Shown here one piece after another: positions 37,736 to 45,676 of a stretch of DNA of 64,000 bases. The stretch lies in the NCBI GenBank assembly GCA_026014595.1, contig JAOZHY010000019.1:1-64000 (forward strand). The letters run 5' to 3'. The stretch's first letter is position 1, and every line of letters begins with the position of its first letter. Position numbers and translations under genes: made by a program. A model generated the notes under the pieces. The model made no database searches. It was not told the DNA's origin and saw nothing but the letters and a program-made list of their open reading frames with translations. Origin of the DNA: Candidatus Bathyarchaeota archaeon (lineage in GTDB: Archaea; Thermoproteota; Bathyarchaeia; Bathyarchaeales; Bathycorpusculaceae).

Positions 37736-38970
37736 TAACGCTGTCTGCCTCCATTCACGGTGTTGAAGAACTGCTTTTTAGCATCGCTGAAGCGCGCCAT
37801 AGCTTCCTTTACTGTTGAGCCGTGAGATAAGAGAATCGCACATGCAGAGTCATCGCTCGCGAAAGGAAAAGGCGGAGAAATCACCTCGCTCATCCTGCAG
37901 GCTTCTCGAAACGCATCGGCGTTGGTGCAGGGCGCAGTCACTTTCGAGAAATAGGCGTAACCGCGCGTTCGCACATCAGCTGGCAATTGTCGAAGGAAAA
38001 TCGCGTTGACGACGGCTTGAGCAAGATTAAAGTTGGCAACTTTTCTCAACCCCACATAGGACATGGTTAAGCGGGGATTCACCTCCACCACCACAGGCTC
38101 TTCATCGGTAAGGACTAAATCAACACCCACGAACCCTCGTAGCTCCCGAAAGGACTCTAGAACTTTCTCCGCCACAACAAAGGCGCCGCGTTTGAGCGGG
38201 CTGTCAAGTGGAACTAGCCCTCCATCGTAACTTGAAACGGCGTCGGGCGCCCCAAGAGTAACATACTGTCTATTCAGGCTAACGGGCAAAGCCTCATCGC
38301 TCGCGGCTATCAAGCACACGCTCACAGCCAATCCTTTAACTAGTTCCTGAACCAAAAAATGCTTGCCGGTCGACTCCTGCTTTAGCTTGCCAACCGCGCC
38401 ATCCGTTTCAGCTTCGTTGCGGACAACGCTTAAGCCAAGACAGCTAACCCCATCCAAAGGCTTGAAAACCACGGGAAAACCGAGATTGCCAACCGCCCGC
38501 TTAATTTCCGCAACCTCATCCTGAACGCTTAGCACCAGCGTCTCGGGCATAGGAACGCCAAACCTCCTGAGGCGCTCATGAAGAACCGCTTTATCCGCCA
38601 CCTTCTCGATGGCGTGGGATGGACAGTTTAGCAGCGTCACGCCAATCTGCTCCAAGCTTGCCACATGTGACTGCAACGCCTTATCGGTTTCAGGCGCAAT
38701 TACGTAAGCAGCATCTGCGGATTCAGAGAGCCTTCGCAACGTCTCCTTTGCTTCCTGCTGAGACGAAACAGGTACAACAAAGTCAGCATCCAGGGGCGGA
38801 TTGAACACGGCAACGCGGGAATCAAGCAAAGTTGCCACTTCGTGTCCAGCGGCTTTAAAATCCGAAACCGCCGCACGCAGCATCGCGAAACCTTCGGTCA
38901 AAACACCCTGCGGTAAAGGGGTTTCGGCGAAGCCGCCTCCTGAAGCGTGCTCAAAGACGAGAAGCTTCAC
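37735..38970 (-). CDS. mfnD: tyramine-L-glutamate ligase (ATP-grasp)
   Basis: A 411-residue ATP-grasp enzyme. A Gly-rich loop (HASGGGFAETPL) opens the protein. FPVVFKPLDGVSCLGLSVV and EPVVVEVNPRLTMSYVG carry the ATP and Mg2+ ligands (Lys, Glu, Asn). MfnD joins glutamate to tyramine made by MfnA, giving gamma-glutamyltyramine. It starts 39 nt downstream of the mfnA stop. Confidence 0.9.
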   Translation of the reverse strand: MKLLVFEHASGGGFAETPLPQGVLTEGFAMLRAAVSDFKAAGHEVATLLDSRVAVFNPPLDADFVVPVSSQQEAKETLRRLSESADAAYVIAPETDKALQSHVASLEQIGVTLLNCPSHAIEKVADKAVLHERLRRFGVPMPETLVLSVQDEVAEIKRAVGNLGFPVVFKPLDGVSCLGLSVVRNEAETDGAVGKLKQESTGKHFLVQELVKGLAVSVCLIAASDEALPVSLNRQYVTLGAPDAVSSYDGGLVPLDSPLKRGAFVVAEKVLESFRELRGFVGVDLVLTDEEPVVVEVNPRLTMSYVGLRKVANFNLAQAVVNAIFLRQLPADVRTRGYAYFSKVTAPCTNADAFREACRMSEVISPPFPFASDDSACAILLSHGSTVKEAMARFSDAKKQFFNTVNGGRQR

Positions 38971-39009
38971 AGCGTTAATCCTCTGGAATCGACAGAGAAA
39001 AGCACATGC

Positions 39010-40161
39010 CTAAAAGCTTTCCCCTTTAATGGTTTTCAGGTCCTCTAAGAAAGCCGCCACATGCCGCCTCTTCAGGTGGGGCATCACCACTAATCGGATG
39101 CAGTCGAGGCGCGGAACGTAGGAGACAAGCCAGCCTCGCCCGCGCAGCTTTTCCGAAAGCATGTTTGTATCGGAGCCGCGGAAAGCCACGATGTTCAGCG
39201 TGGGTTCGGCAACTAGCGTAAAGCCAAGCGTCTTAAGCTCAGAAGCCAAAAGCCTTGTTAAGCCGATGCAGTGTTTAACGGTCTTCTCAAATCCTTCGCG
39301 ACCTAACGTTTGAAAAACAGCCCACGCGGCTGCGGCTGAACCGCCGGGTCTTGTTCCCACAAACGTGTGCTGGCAGTCTTCAGTCAAATACGGCGTCTCC
39401 GTCCTGAGGTAATCCAAAATTGCATGGTCACGGAACAGGATTCCGCCCGCGGGAATCGTGGTCAACCCCATCTTGTGCGGGTCAACCGTTATGGACTGAA
39501 CGCCTTCCAATCGAAAATCAAACGCCGCCTCGTCCTCGCCAGCGTCTTTCAGGAAGGGGATTATGAGACCGCCAAAAGCCGCGTCCACATGCAGGTAAAC
39601 GCCGTGACTTAGGGCGATTTCGGAAAGCTTGCCAATGGGGTCAACCGCGCCAAGTTCAGATGTGCCCGCTGTGCCGACAATTGCAACCGTATGCTTGTTG
39701 ATGTGCTGCTCCACGGATGACACGTCAACTCTGAACGAGTCGTCTAAACTTGCTTGAACAGCTTTTAATCCCAGCAGCTTGCATGCCTTGGTTAACGAGA
39801 AATGAGCTGATTCAGGCAAGACCACTTCAGGGTTGCTGACGTTTGCTCTGTTTCTTGCAGCTAACAGCGCCAGCAGGTTTGCTTCTGTTCCACCTGAAAC
39901 CAAGAAGCCGGCGCAGTTTTCGCCGTTAAGAAGCGCTGCCAAGTTTTTGATTACTTCTTTTTCCAGTCGTTGGCTTCCTGGAAATAGGCCGGGGTCACCT
40001 AGATTTGAGCTTGAGAACAGTTGTTGAGCTTTTTTCGCCATTGGGTGAGGCTCGGTGCACATGGAGCAGAGGATTCTGCCGTCCGCGTACTTCAGGTCTT
40101 GCTCCCTAGCCTTCGCCAGCTCCGCCAGCACCGCTTTCCTGTTCAACCCTTTAGTTCGCAA
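39010..40161 (-). CDS. mfnA: L-tyrosine decarboxylase
   Basis: A 383-residue PLP enzyme of the group II decarboxylase family. The PLP lysine lies in TVDPHKMGLTT. HVDAAFGG supplies the Asp that contacts the pyridine nitrogen. MfnA makes tyramine, the aromatic part of methanofuran. A related archaeal role is L-aspartate decarboxylation to beta-alanine, but the operon favours tyramine. It starts 3 nt after mfnB. Confidence 0.92.
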   Translation of the reverse strand: MRTKGLNRKAVLAELAKAREQDLKYADGRILCSMCTEPHPMAKKAQQLFSSSNLGDPGLFPGSQRLEKEVIKNLAALLNGENCAGFLVSGGTEANLLALLAARNRANVSNPEVVLPESAHFSLTKACKLLGLKAVQASLDDSFRVDVSSVEQHINKHTVAIVGTAGTSELGAVDPIGKLSEIALSHGVYLHVDAAFGGLIIPFLKDAGEDEAAFDFRLEGVQSITVDPHKMGLTTIPAGGILFRDHAILDYLRTETPYLTEDCQHTFVGTRPGGSAAAAWAVFQTLGREGFEKTVKHCIGLTRLLASELKTLGFTLVAEPTLNIVAFRGSDTNMLSEKLRGRGWLVSYVPRLDCIRLVVMPHLKRRHVAAFLEDLKTIKGESF

Positions 40162-40164
40162 AAG

Positions 40165-40899
40165 TCAAAGTCTCCCTGCTTGCAGTTCTGCGCGTTTGAC
40201 AATTTCGGCGAGTTCTCGCACCTTTTCCCGAGTGATGCATCCGCTAATTCGGTCGCCGTTAGCGCAGGCGGCACTTCGCACGCCCACCACATCAGTGCCT
40301 AATGCTTGAACTGCGGCTAAATCCTCTTTCCTCAACGCCCCCGCTAACGCCGCCTTTAACCCATAACCATGTGCGGCGGCAACGAAGGTTCTAAGCTGGT
40401 CTGCTGACAGGAAAGCGAAGAGGCTTTTGCCATCCTTCACCGCGGTATCCAGCATCGCCACGTCCGCGTGGGCTTTGTAAGCGATTTCAGGCACCAGCAG
40501 CGGGTCGACGGTGCCTGCCCGTTCAGCGTCAGCGTAACCTGCCGCAACAACCTTAATTGAAGGATTGTAGTCTTTGATTGCTCTGGTGATGTTTTGCATA
40601 AAATTCACTGCAGCGTCAGATGTTTTGAGCCCTGCGAGGCCTGCTTTGACATAGTTGACGCCTGTTGTTGCCGCGCCTAAAGCCGCCAGCGACATGGCGC
40701 CGGGACAGCTGGGCATTTCGCCGAGGGTGCAGCTGACTTCGATGTTTTTTGGGGTTAGTTCTCTGATTCGCCTGATTATCCACGGGAAATTGGCGCCTAA
40801 CGCGCCTTCCTTCGGGTTCTTGACGTCTATAATATCGGCACCGCCGGCGATGGCTTCCAACGCTTCCTTTTCATCCGTTGGACTTATCAGTAACTTCAA
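40165..40899 (-). CDS. mfnB: (5-formylfuran-3-yl)methyl phosphate synthase
   Basis: A 244-residue TIM-barrel protein. Schiff-base lysine candidates are in DVKNPKEGALGA (~26-37) and MLDTAVKDGKS (~150-160), matching the MJ1099 family. MfnB builds the furan ring from two glyceraldehyde-3-phosphate molecules, the first step of methanofuran synthesis. The aminotransferase MfnC, which acts next, is not in this window. It is first in the operon and divergent from the HisA-like gene. Confidence 0.93.
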   Translation of the reverse strand: MKLLISPTDEKEALEAIAGGADIIDVKNPKEGALGANFPWIIRRIRELTPKNIEVSCTLGEMPSCPGAMSLAALGAATTGVNYVKAGLAGLKTSDAAVNFMQNITRAIKDYNPSIKVVAAGYADAERAGTVDPLLVPEIAYKAHADVAMLDTAVKDGKSLFAFLSADQLRTFVAAAHGYGLKAALAGALRKEDLAAVQALGTDVVGVRSAACANGDRISGCITREKVRELAEIVKRAELQAGRL

Positions 40900-40930
40900 T
40901 CTGGGTCATATTCATGCGAAGAGCCTGCAC

Positions 40931-40940
40931 CTTTAAAGTT
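40931..40940 (-). promoter_or_regulatory. TATA box of the mfnBADFE operon
   Basis: On the minus strand AACTTTAAAG lies ~35 nt before the mfnB start, inside the 106-bp gap to the divergent HisA-like gene. Confidence 0.4.
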
Positions 40941-41005
40941 TTTGCTGCACGTGAAATAGATTTTTCTACTTGTCACGCCCATTGAAGACTGGGGCAGAAT
41001 AACAG

Positions 41006-41740
41006 TTGAAGGTAATACCCGTTATGGACGTCCTGAACGGCGTGGCAGTTCACGCTGTCCGAGGCAGAAGAAAAGAATACCAACCGCTCAAGAGCCTCCT
41101 ATGCTCCTCTGCAGACCCCGTGGACGTTGCCAAGGCGATTGCGGCGCTGGGCTTCAGCGAGATGTACGTGGCTGATTTAGACGCCATCATGGGTGGGCGA
41201 ACGAATTTTTCACTTTTCCGACAAATCGCGGATGAGACAGGGCTGGAGCTGATGGTTGACGCTGGCGTGGCGAACATTGAAAGGGCAAGGAAGATGGTGA
41301 AGAATCACGTGGCGAAGATTGTTGTCGGGACCGAGACTCTACAGAATGTTGATTTTATCGAGGAAACGATTGAAGCCTTCGGAAAAGACAGGGTTGTGGT
41401 TAGCCTTGATATGGTGGACGGCAAGGTGCTCAGCAAGCTGAACGATGCCATGTGTGTGCAGCCGCTGGTTTTACTACGTACATTCCAAGAGATGGGCGTT
41501 AACCAAGTTATCCTGCTGGATTTAGCCCGAGTTGGAAGCGGCGAAGGAGTAAACCTGCCTGTTCTGAAGCAAGCGCTTGCCTGCTTAAGCATTAAAGTGT
41601 TTGTGGGCGGGGGAGTTCGGGACATCAAAGATTTGGTGACGCTGAAAAATCTGGGCGTTTCCGGCGTTTTGTTGGCGACGGCTTTGCATTCGGGCAGAAT
41701 CTTGCCAGAAGCGCTGAAGCGTGAGAGGTTACTGGGCTAA
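41006..41740 (+). CDS. HisA-related TIM-barrel protein (proFAR isomerase-like, COG1411 type)
   Basis: A 244-residue barrel like HisA. MDVLNGVAVHAVRG carries the first catalytic-type Asp (residue ~7), SLDMVDGKVL the second (~132), and FVGGGVRD and GVLLATALHSG bind phosphate. It differs from true HisA over its length and stands beside methanofuran genes, not histidine genes. A similar HisA-like family is common in methanogens and H4MPT methylotrophs, so a C1 cofactor role is likely but unproved. The start is a TTG at 41006. Its 3' end overlaps the convergent Pelota-like gene by 12 nt. Confidence 0.82.
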   Translation: MKVIPVMDVLNGVAVHAVRGRRKEYQPLKSLLCSSADPVDVAKAIAALGFSEMYVADLDAIMGGRTNFSLFRQIADETGLELMVDAGVANIERARKMVKNHVAKIVVGTETLQNVDFIEETIEAFGKDRVVVSLDMVDGKVLSKLNDAMCVQPLVLLRTFQEMGVNQVILLDLARVGSGEGVNLPVLKQALACLSIKVFVGGGVRDIKDLVTLKNLGVSGVLLATALHSGRILPEALKRERLLG

Positions 41741-42589
41741 GCAGACGATTCCGCCTAGTTGTGTAAGTCGTTTTCCAGCTGGCGATTCTGCGTCGATTAT
41801 TCTCGTTTTGACATGCTTGTTTGCCGCGATTTGTATGAGCCTGTGCAGCCTGCTTTTTTCACGAGTGTCCGCGAGGTACTTGTCGGTGAGCAGGAGGTAT
41901 TCGGGTTTAGGGCTGTTTGGCTTTCGGCGTTGGAGGATTAGGTCTTCGGCTTCTTCAAGCGAAAACAACACGGCGCTGCTCTGGTCTGCTGTGCTGAGGC
42001 GTTTTTCCAGCAGGTCGATTAGGTTTTCTGTTTCTTCCTCGGCGGTTTCTCTGATTATCTGCTGAAACGCTTGGGTGTGCATCAGTGCTGCCACCTGAGG
42101 CGGAGTGCTGGTGGAACCAGTTATCTGGGCGATTGCGGCTTTGTTTGGACCGTGGCTGAGCCAAGCGTGGTGCTCCTGAACGTGGTTGATGAACGTTTGG
42201 GCGTGACTGGTTCTTGCGGGCGCTGCGATGATTATGCTTCTGACGCCTTCTTTCAGCGTTGGTCTTAGGGTGTTGATGATTGCTTCGTGGAAGTTGTACA
42301 GGGCTTTCGGGTTACTTCTGACGCCGTTGAGTGGAATGGTTTTTTCGTGTTTGGCGACGCTGCTGAATATTTTCCATATGGCTGCTTGGTTTTCCTCTAC
42401 TGCTACGAGGATTGCAACGGCGTATCCGCGTTTGTATTTTCTTTTCGGTTTCAACGTTTTCACTTTGACTTCTGGTATGATATGTGTTGTGGTTATATTG
42501 ACCGTTTTGGCGGCTTTCAGTATGCGGTGCTCCAAAAGCGCATAATTTTTCGTGCTTCTCGCGAGAAGCGACACGTTTAAGTGCATCAT
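41729..42589 (-). CDS. Pelota/eRF1-like protein lacking the N-terminal decoding domain
   Basis: A 286-residue protein. Residues ~50-175 look like the RNase-H-like eRF1/Pelota central domain: YAVAILVAVEENQAAIW, then FHEAIINTLRPTLKEGVRSI and IIAAPARTS. Residues ~185-286 match the L7Ae-like C-terminal domain: AVLFSLEEAEDL, PEYLLLTDKYL, and the closing RLTQLGGIVCLAQ. No GGQ is present, as in Pelota, and the Sm-like decoding domain is replaced by ~45 unrelated residues. It may belong to the stand-alone bacterial/archaeal eRF1-like (Vms1-related) families in ribosome rescue. The assignment is by pattern. Confidence 0.6.
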   Translation of the reverse strand: MMHLNVSLLARSTKNYALLEHRILKAAKTVNITTTHIIPEVKVKTLKPKRKYKRGYAVAILVAVEENQAAIWKIFSSVAKHEKTIPLNGVRSNPKALYNFHEAIINTLRPTLKEGVRSIIIAAPARTSHAQTFINHVQEHHAWLSHGPNKAAIAQITGSTSTPPQVAALMHTQAFQQIIRETAEEETENLIDLLEKRLSTADQSSAVLFSLEEAEDLILQRRKPNSPKPEYLLLTDKYLADTREKSRLHRLIQIAANKHVKTRIIDAESPAGKRLTQLGGIVCLAQ

Positions 42590-42610
42590 GATTGGTACTA
42601 AAAAGAGTTT

Positions 42611-42934
42611 ATGATTGAAGTAGATAACAAACGCGTCTTAAATAGTCAACTGGAGAAGAACCCAACGGTTCTCGCCCTGTTCTATGCGTCTTGGTGCCCT
42701 TACTGCAGAAACTTTCTGGATGTTTTTGACAAAATAGTCTCAAACCGAGATTTCCCCTGTGTTCTCCGCGTTAACTTGGATGATTACGACAATCCGTTGT
42801 GGGACGACTACTCAATAAGTGCTGTTCCAACAGTCATTCTCTTCAAAGAGGGACGGGTTTGCAGAAGACTGGATGCGAGGTTAGGCGAGGGACTAAGCGC
42901 GAATCAGCTTAAAACGTGGCTGGAAACAACGTAA
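42611..42934 (+). CDS. thioredoxin-family protein
   Basis: A 107-residue thioredoxin fold. The redox motif WCPYC lies at residues ~28-32 and the cis-proline loop at SAVPTVILF (~76-84). CPYC is closer to glutaredoxin-like and archaeal thioredoxins than the common CGPC. It is cytosolic, with no signal peptide. It lies 21 nt from the divergent Pelota-like gene. Confidence 0.88.
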   Translation: MIEVDNKRVLNSQLEKNPTVLALFYASWCPYCRNFLDVFDKIVSNRDFPCVLRVNLDDYDNPLWDDYSISAVPTVILFKEGRVCRRLDARLGEGLSANQLKTWLETT

Positions 42935-42975
42935 CAAGGCTTTTCAGCGATTGTTTTTGCTTTTACATAATAAGT

Positions 42976-42991
42976 CTTATAAACTTATAAG
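42976..42991 (+). promoter_or_regulatory. palindromic TATA region of the 43-kb PRC-barrel gene
   Basis: CTTATAA-AC-TTATAAG is an inverted repeat with 7-bp arms around the likely TATA box, ~36 nt before the GTG at 43027. A GGAGG ribosome-binding site lies at 43014-43018. Confidence 0.5.
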
Positions 42992-43026
42992 TGAAATAAA
43001 AAACCGAAGTTTCGGAGGCGAATCGT

Positions 43027-43308
43027 GTGAAGTATACTGAATTAATGGAACAGCCCGTGTACTGTGAAGGGTTAAAAGTTGGAAAAGTCAAAGATATTCT
43101 TGTTGATGGAGAAGAATGGAAAATTACTCATTTTGAAATCGAATTAACGAAAGAAGCCGCCAAAGAACTGCTCGGAGTGAACGCGTCATTCCGGAACGTT
43201 CTAGCAATCTCAGCTGTCGGACCAGCATCTAAATCCATCACCAAGGACAGCGGGATTGACCTTCAAGTCTCAAGAGGGCAACTTCGCATCTACTTAAGAC
43301 CCCCTTAA
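43027..43308 (+). CDS. PRC-barrel domain protein
   Basis: A 93-residue protein with the classic PRC-barrel layout: CEGLKVGKVKDILVDGEEWKITHFEIEL, then an acidic helix AAKELLG and VLAISAVGPAS, and a closing strand QLRIYL. Such small archaeal proteins are proposed RNA or cell-division adaptors. GTG start preceded by a strong GGAGG. It shares its domain type with the gene at 34089. Confidence 0.82.
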   Translation: MKYTELMEQPVYCEGLKVGKVKDILVDGEEWKITHFEIELTKEAAKELLGVNASFRNVLAISAVGPASKSITKDSGIDLQVSRGQLRIYLRPP

Positions 43309-43566
43309 CCCTCTTCTAGTTTTTCTCCTTCCTCATTGCACATTTGGCAACGCATTAAACTTATTATCCCCTTTAACGGGAGCATTTTCATTTTGGCTGA
43401 AAATTTGCTGAAGAACTGATTGGACACCAGCAGAATATACGATACAGGAGTAGGTTCAGAGGGAGAGAACTGACTGCGGCTAAACCATGGGAGAAGAGAT
43501 AAGTACCAATTGTTAGCGAATATTTTTTGTCTGCCCTTCGCTCTAATGTAGGGTCAGTGACGTTTA

Positions 43567-44427
43567 GTGCCTTTAATCTCGCGGTTTGATCCTTGGCGTT
43601 CCAGCCTCTGCACTTGCCCGCCCAAATTGACTTTTAACCCTTACAGCGGCTGCGACCACCACTGTGTCTACTGTTATGCGTCGAGCTACATCCCCCGCTT
43701 CGCCAACTGCAGACCTAAGAAAGGCTTGCTCCGCACCTTGCAGCAGGAAGCCACACAGCTGAAGGGCGAAACCATTTCCATAGCCAACAGCTCCGACCCA
43801 TATCCCCGCATGGAAGCTGAGACGGGCTTGACACGGATGTGCTTGGCAGTTCTGTCGCAGCGCGACTGCAAAATCCAGATAATCACCAAATCCACCCTCG
43901 TAACGCGAGACATCGACCTTCTCAGCAGAGTTCCCTCCGCCGTCTCAGTGACCATCACCACAGAGGACGACGCCACAGCGAAACTAATCGAGCCCAACGC
44001 CCCACCCCCCATGGAACGATTGAAAACGATTGAAACGCTGATTAGCAAAGGCATCCCCGTCTCAGTCCGCATCGACCCCATCATCCCCCACGTAAACGAC
44101 AACCCTGCGCACCTCATCGCCACCATAGCAAGCCTCGGCGTGAAACACGTGACAAGCTCGACATACAAAGTGAAACCCGACAACTGGCACCGCTTCGCCG
44201 ACGCCATGCCCGCAATCGCGGAGAGACTGCGACCCTTCTACTATCAACAAGGCGAAAAACAGGGCGGAAACCTTCTCCTTCCAAGCGACCTGCGGCTTAG
44301 GCTCATGATGAACATCCGCACCCTAACCACCGCACAAGGCATGAAGTTCGGCGTCTGCCGAGAGGGCTTTGCGCAACTTAACACGGCGCCCTGCGATGGC
44401 TCATGGCTTCTCGGCGCTAAACACTGA
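43567..44427 (+). CDS. radical SAM protein of the spore-photoproduct-lyase-like family (COG1533 type)
   Basis: A 286-residue radical SAM enzyme. The cluster motif is Cys29-x3-Cys33-x2-Cys36 in YSGCDHHCVYCY. Further SAM-binding text is IANSSDPYPRMEAE and ISVRIDPIIPHVND. True spore photoproduct lyase repairs thymine dimers. This wider family is common and mostly uncharacterised. The DinB polymerase GTG starts 1 nt after its stop. A shared DNA-damage role is inferred from that linkage. GTG start. Confidence 0.85.
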   Translation: MPLISRFDPWRSSLCTCPPKLTFNPYSGCDHHCVYCYASSYIPRFANCRPKKGLLRTLQQEATQLKGETISIANSSDPYPRMEAETGLTRMCLAVLSQRDCKIQIITKSTLVTRDIDLLSRVPSAVSVTITTEDDATAKLIEPNAPPPMERLKTIETLISKGIPVSVRIDPIIPHVNDNPAHLIATIASLGVKHVTSSTYKVKPDNWHRFADAMPAIAERLRPFYYQQGEKQGGNLLLPSDLRLRLMMNIRTLTTAQGMKFGVCREGFAQLNTAPCDGSWLLGAKH

Positions 44428-44428
44428 G

Positions 44429-45547
44429 GTGACAACGCTGCAAACTCGCGTTATAATCCTCGTTGACCTCGACTATTTCTTCGCCCAAGCTGAAGAACTC
44501 CGCAACCCCGCACTCAAGGGCAAGCCTGTGGTGGTGGGCATGTACTCGGGGCGCACGGCGGACAGCGGAGCTGTCAGCACCAGCAACTACGAAGCTCGAA
44601 AATACGGCGTCAAATCAGGAATCCCGCTGTTTCTGGCGAAGAAGCGTCTGGAAGGTACGGAAGCGGTTTTTCTGCCCGTTGACTATAATTATTACGAGCA
44701 AATTAGCGGCAAAATAATGCAGATACTGCGCGAATACGCCGATGGCTTCGAACAAGTAGGCATAGACGAGGCTTATCTGGATGTCACCAAGAGGACAGGC
44801 GGAGACTTCGAAGCCGCAAAAACGTTGGTTCAGGAAATGAAACGCGCTGTCAAAAGCCAAGTGGGTGTCACCTTCAGTGCAGGCATTGCACCCAACAAGC
44901 TCGTCGCGAAAATTGCCTCCGACGTTCAGAAACCAGACGGTGTTACCGCAGTCCTGCCAAGCGAAGTCGAACGCTTCTTAGCGCCCCTGCCTGTCGACAA
45001 GCTTCTGGGCGTCGGGCGGAAAACCTCTGCGAAAATGGCGTCGTTAGGCATCAAAACAATCGGAGACCTCGCACGCTACGACCCGCAACGGCTCATTGAA
45101 GTCTTCGGCAAAACCCTCGGCGCATATTTCCACAACGCCGCTAACGGCATCGACAATGAGCCCGTGCAGGAGGCGGGCGAAGCAGAATCCATAAGCCGCA
45201 TAAGCACCCTAAAAGAGGACACGCGTGACATAGTCGCCATCATCGAGAAGACGGGTCAGCAAGTAGAGGAAATCGGCAAAGAAATCGCTCAGCGAGGCGT
45301 CCGCTTCAAGCAAGTTGGCATAATCGCCGTCATGACAGACCTCACCGCCAAGACCCGCATACAGACGCTGGAGCAACCCACTAACGACTTGGAAGTGCTG
45401 AGAAAAACAGTGCGCGAAATCTTCGAAAAATACCTAAGCGAATCGCAACTGGAAATCCGCAGGGTCGGCGTCAAAATCGCCCAGCTCACCAAGGAAGAGA
45501 CGCAGCAGAAGCAGCTGACAAGCTTTTTCCAGCCAAGTAACGTTTAA
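44429..45547 (+). CDS. dinB: DNA polymerase IV (Y-family, Dpo4-like)
   Basis: From the GTG at 44429 this is 372 residues. The catalytic carboxylates are Asp13 (VDLD) and the pair in GIDEAYLDV (~108-116). The steric-gate residue is Phe18 where Sulfolobus Dpo4 has Tyr12. Helix-hairpin-helix text lies in LLGVGRKTSAKMASLGI, followed by the little-finger domain. The last 13 residues hold a PCNA-binding PIP box, QKQLTSFF. An upstream start would overlap the radical SAM gene by 59 nt and is less likely. It performs translesion synthesis. Confidence 0.95.
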   Translation: MTTLQTRVIILVDLDYFFAQAEELRNPALKGKPVVVGMYSGRTADSGAVSTSNYEARKYGVKSGIPLFLAKKRLEGTEAVFLPVDYNYYEQISGKIMQILREYADGFEQVGIDEAYLDVTKRTGGDFEAAKTLVQEMKRAVKSQVGVTFSAGIAPNKLVAKIASDVQKPDGVTAVLPSEVERFLAPLPVDKLLGVGRKTSAKMASLGIKTIGDLARYDPQRLIEVFGKTLGAYFHNAANGIDNEPVQEAGEAESISRISTLKEDTRDIVAIIEKTGQQVEEIGKEIAQRGVRFKQVGIIAVMTDLTAKTRIQTLEQPTNDLEVLRKTVREIFEKYLSESQLEIRRVGVKIAQLTKEETQQKQLTSFFQPSNV

Positions 45548-45676
45548 TGCTTCGGTTAGCGCAGCGAATTTGACAAGAAAAGTTGATTTCTAGAATTTTA
45601 AGCGCTGAAGGTTCGAGTTTTTCGGAAACGGTGCTCTTAAATGCACGTGGCGCATTGGCTTTTCTGGTGCAAAACC

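Noticed and set aside
43440-43500. Segment with GGTTC and AAACCATGG resembling parts of the dispersed repeat
   Set aside because: The core is missing and the order of matches is not kept.
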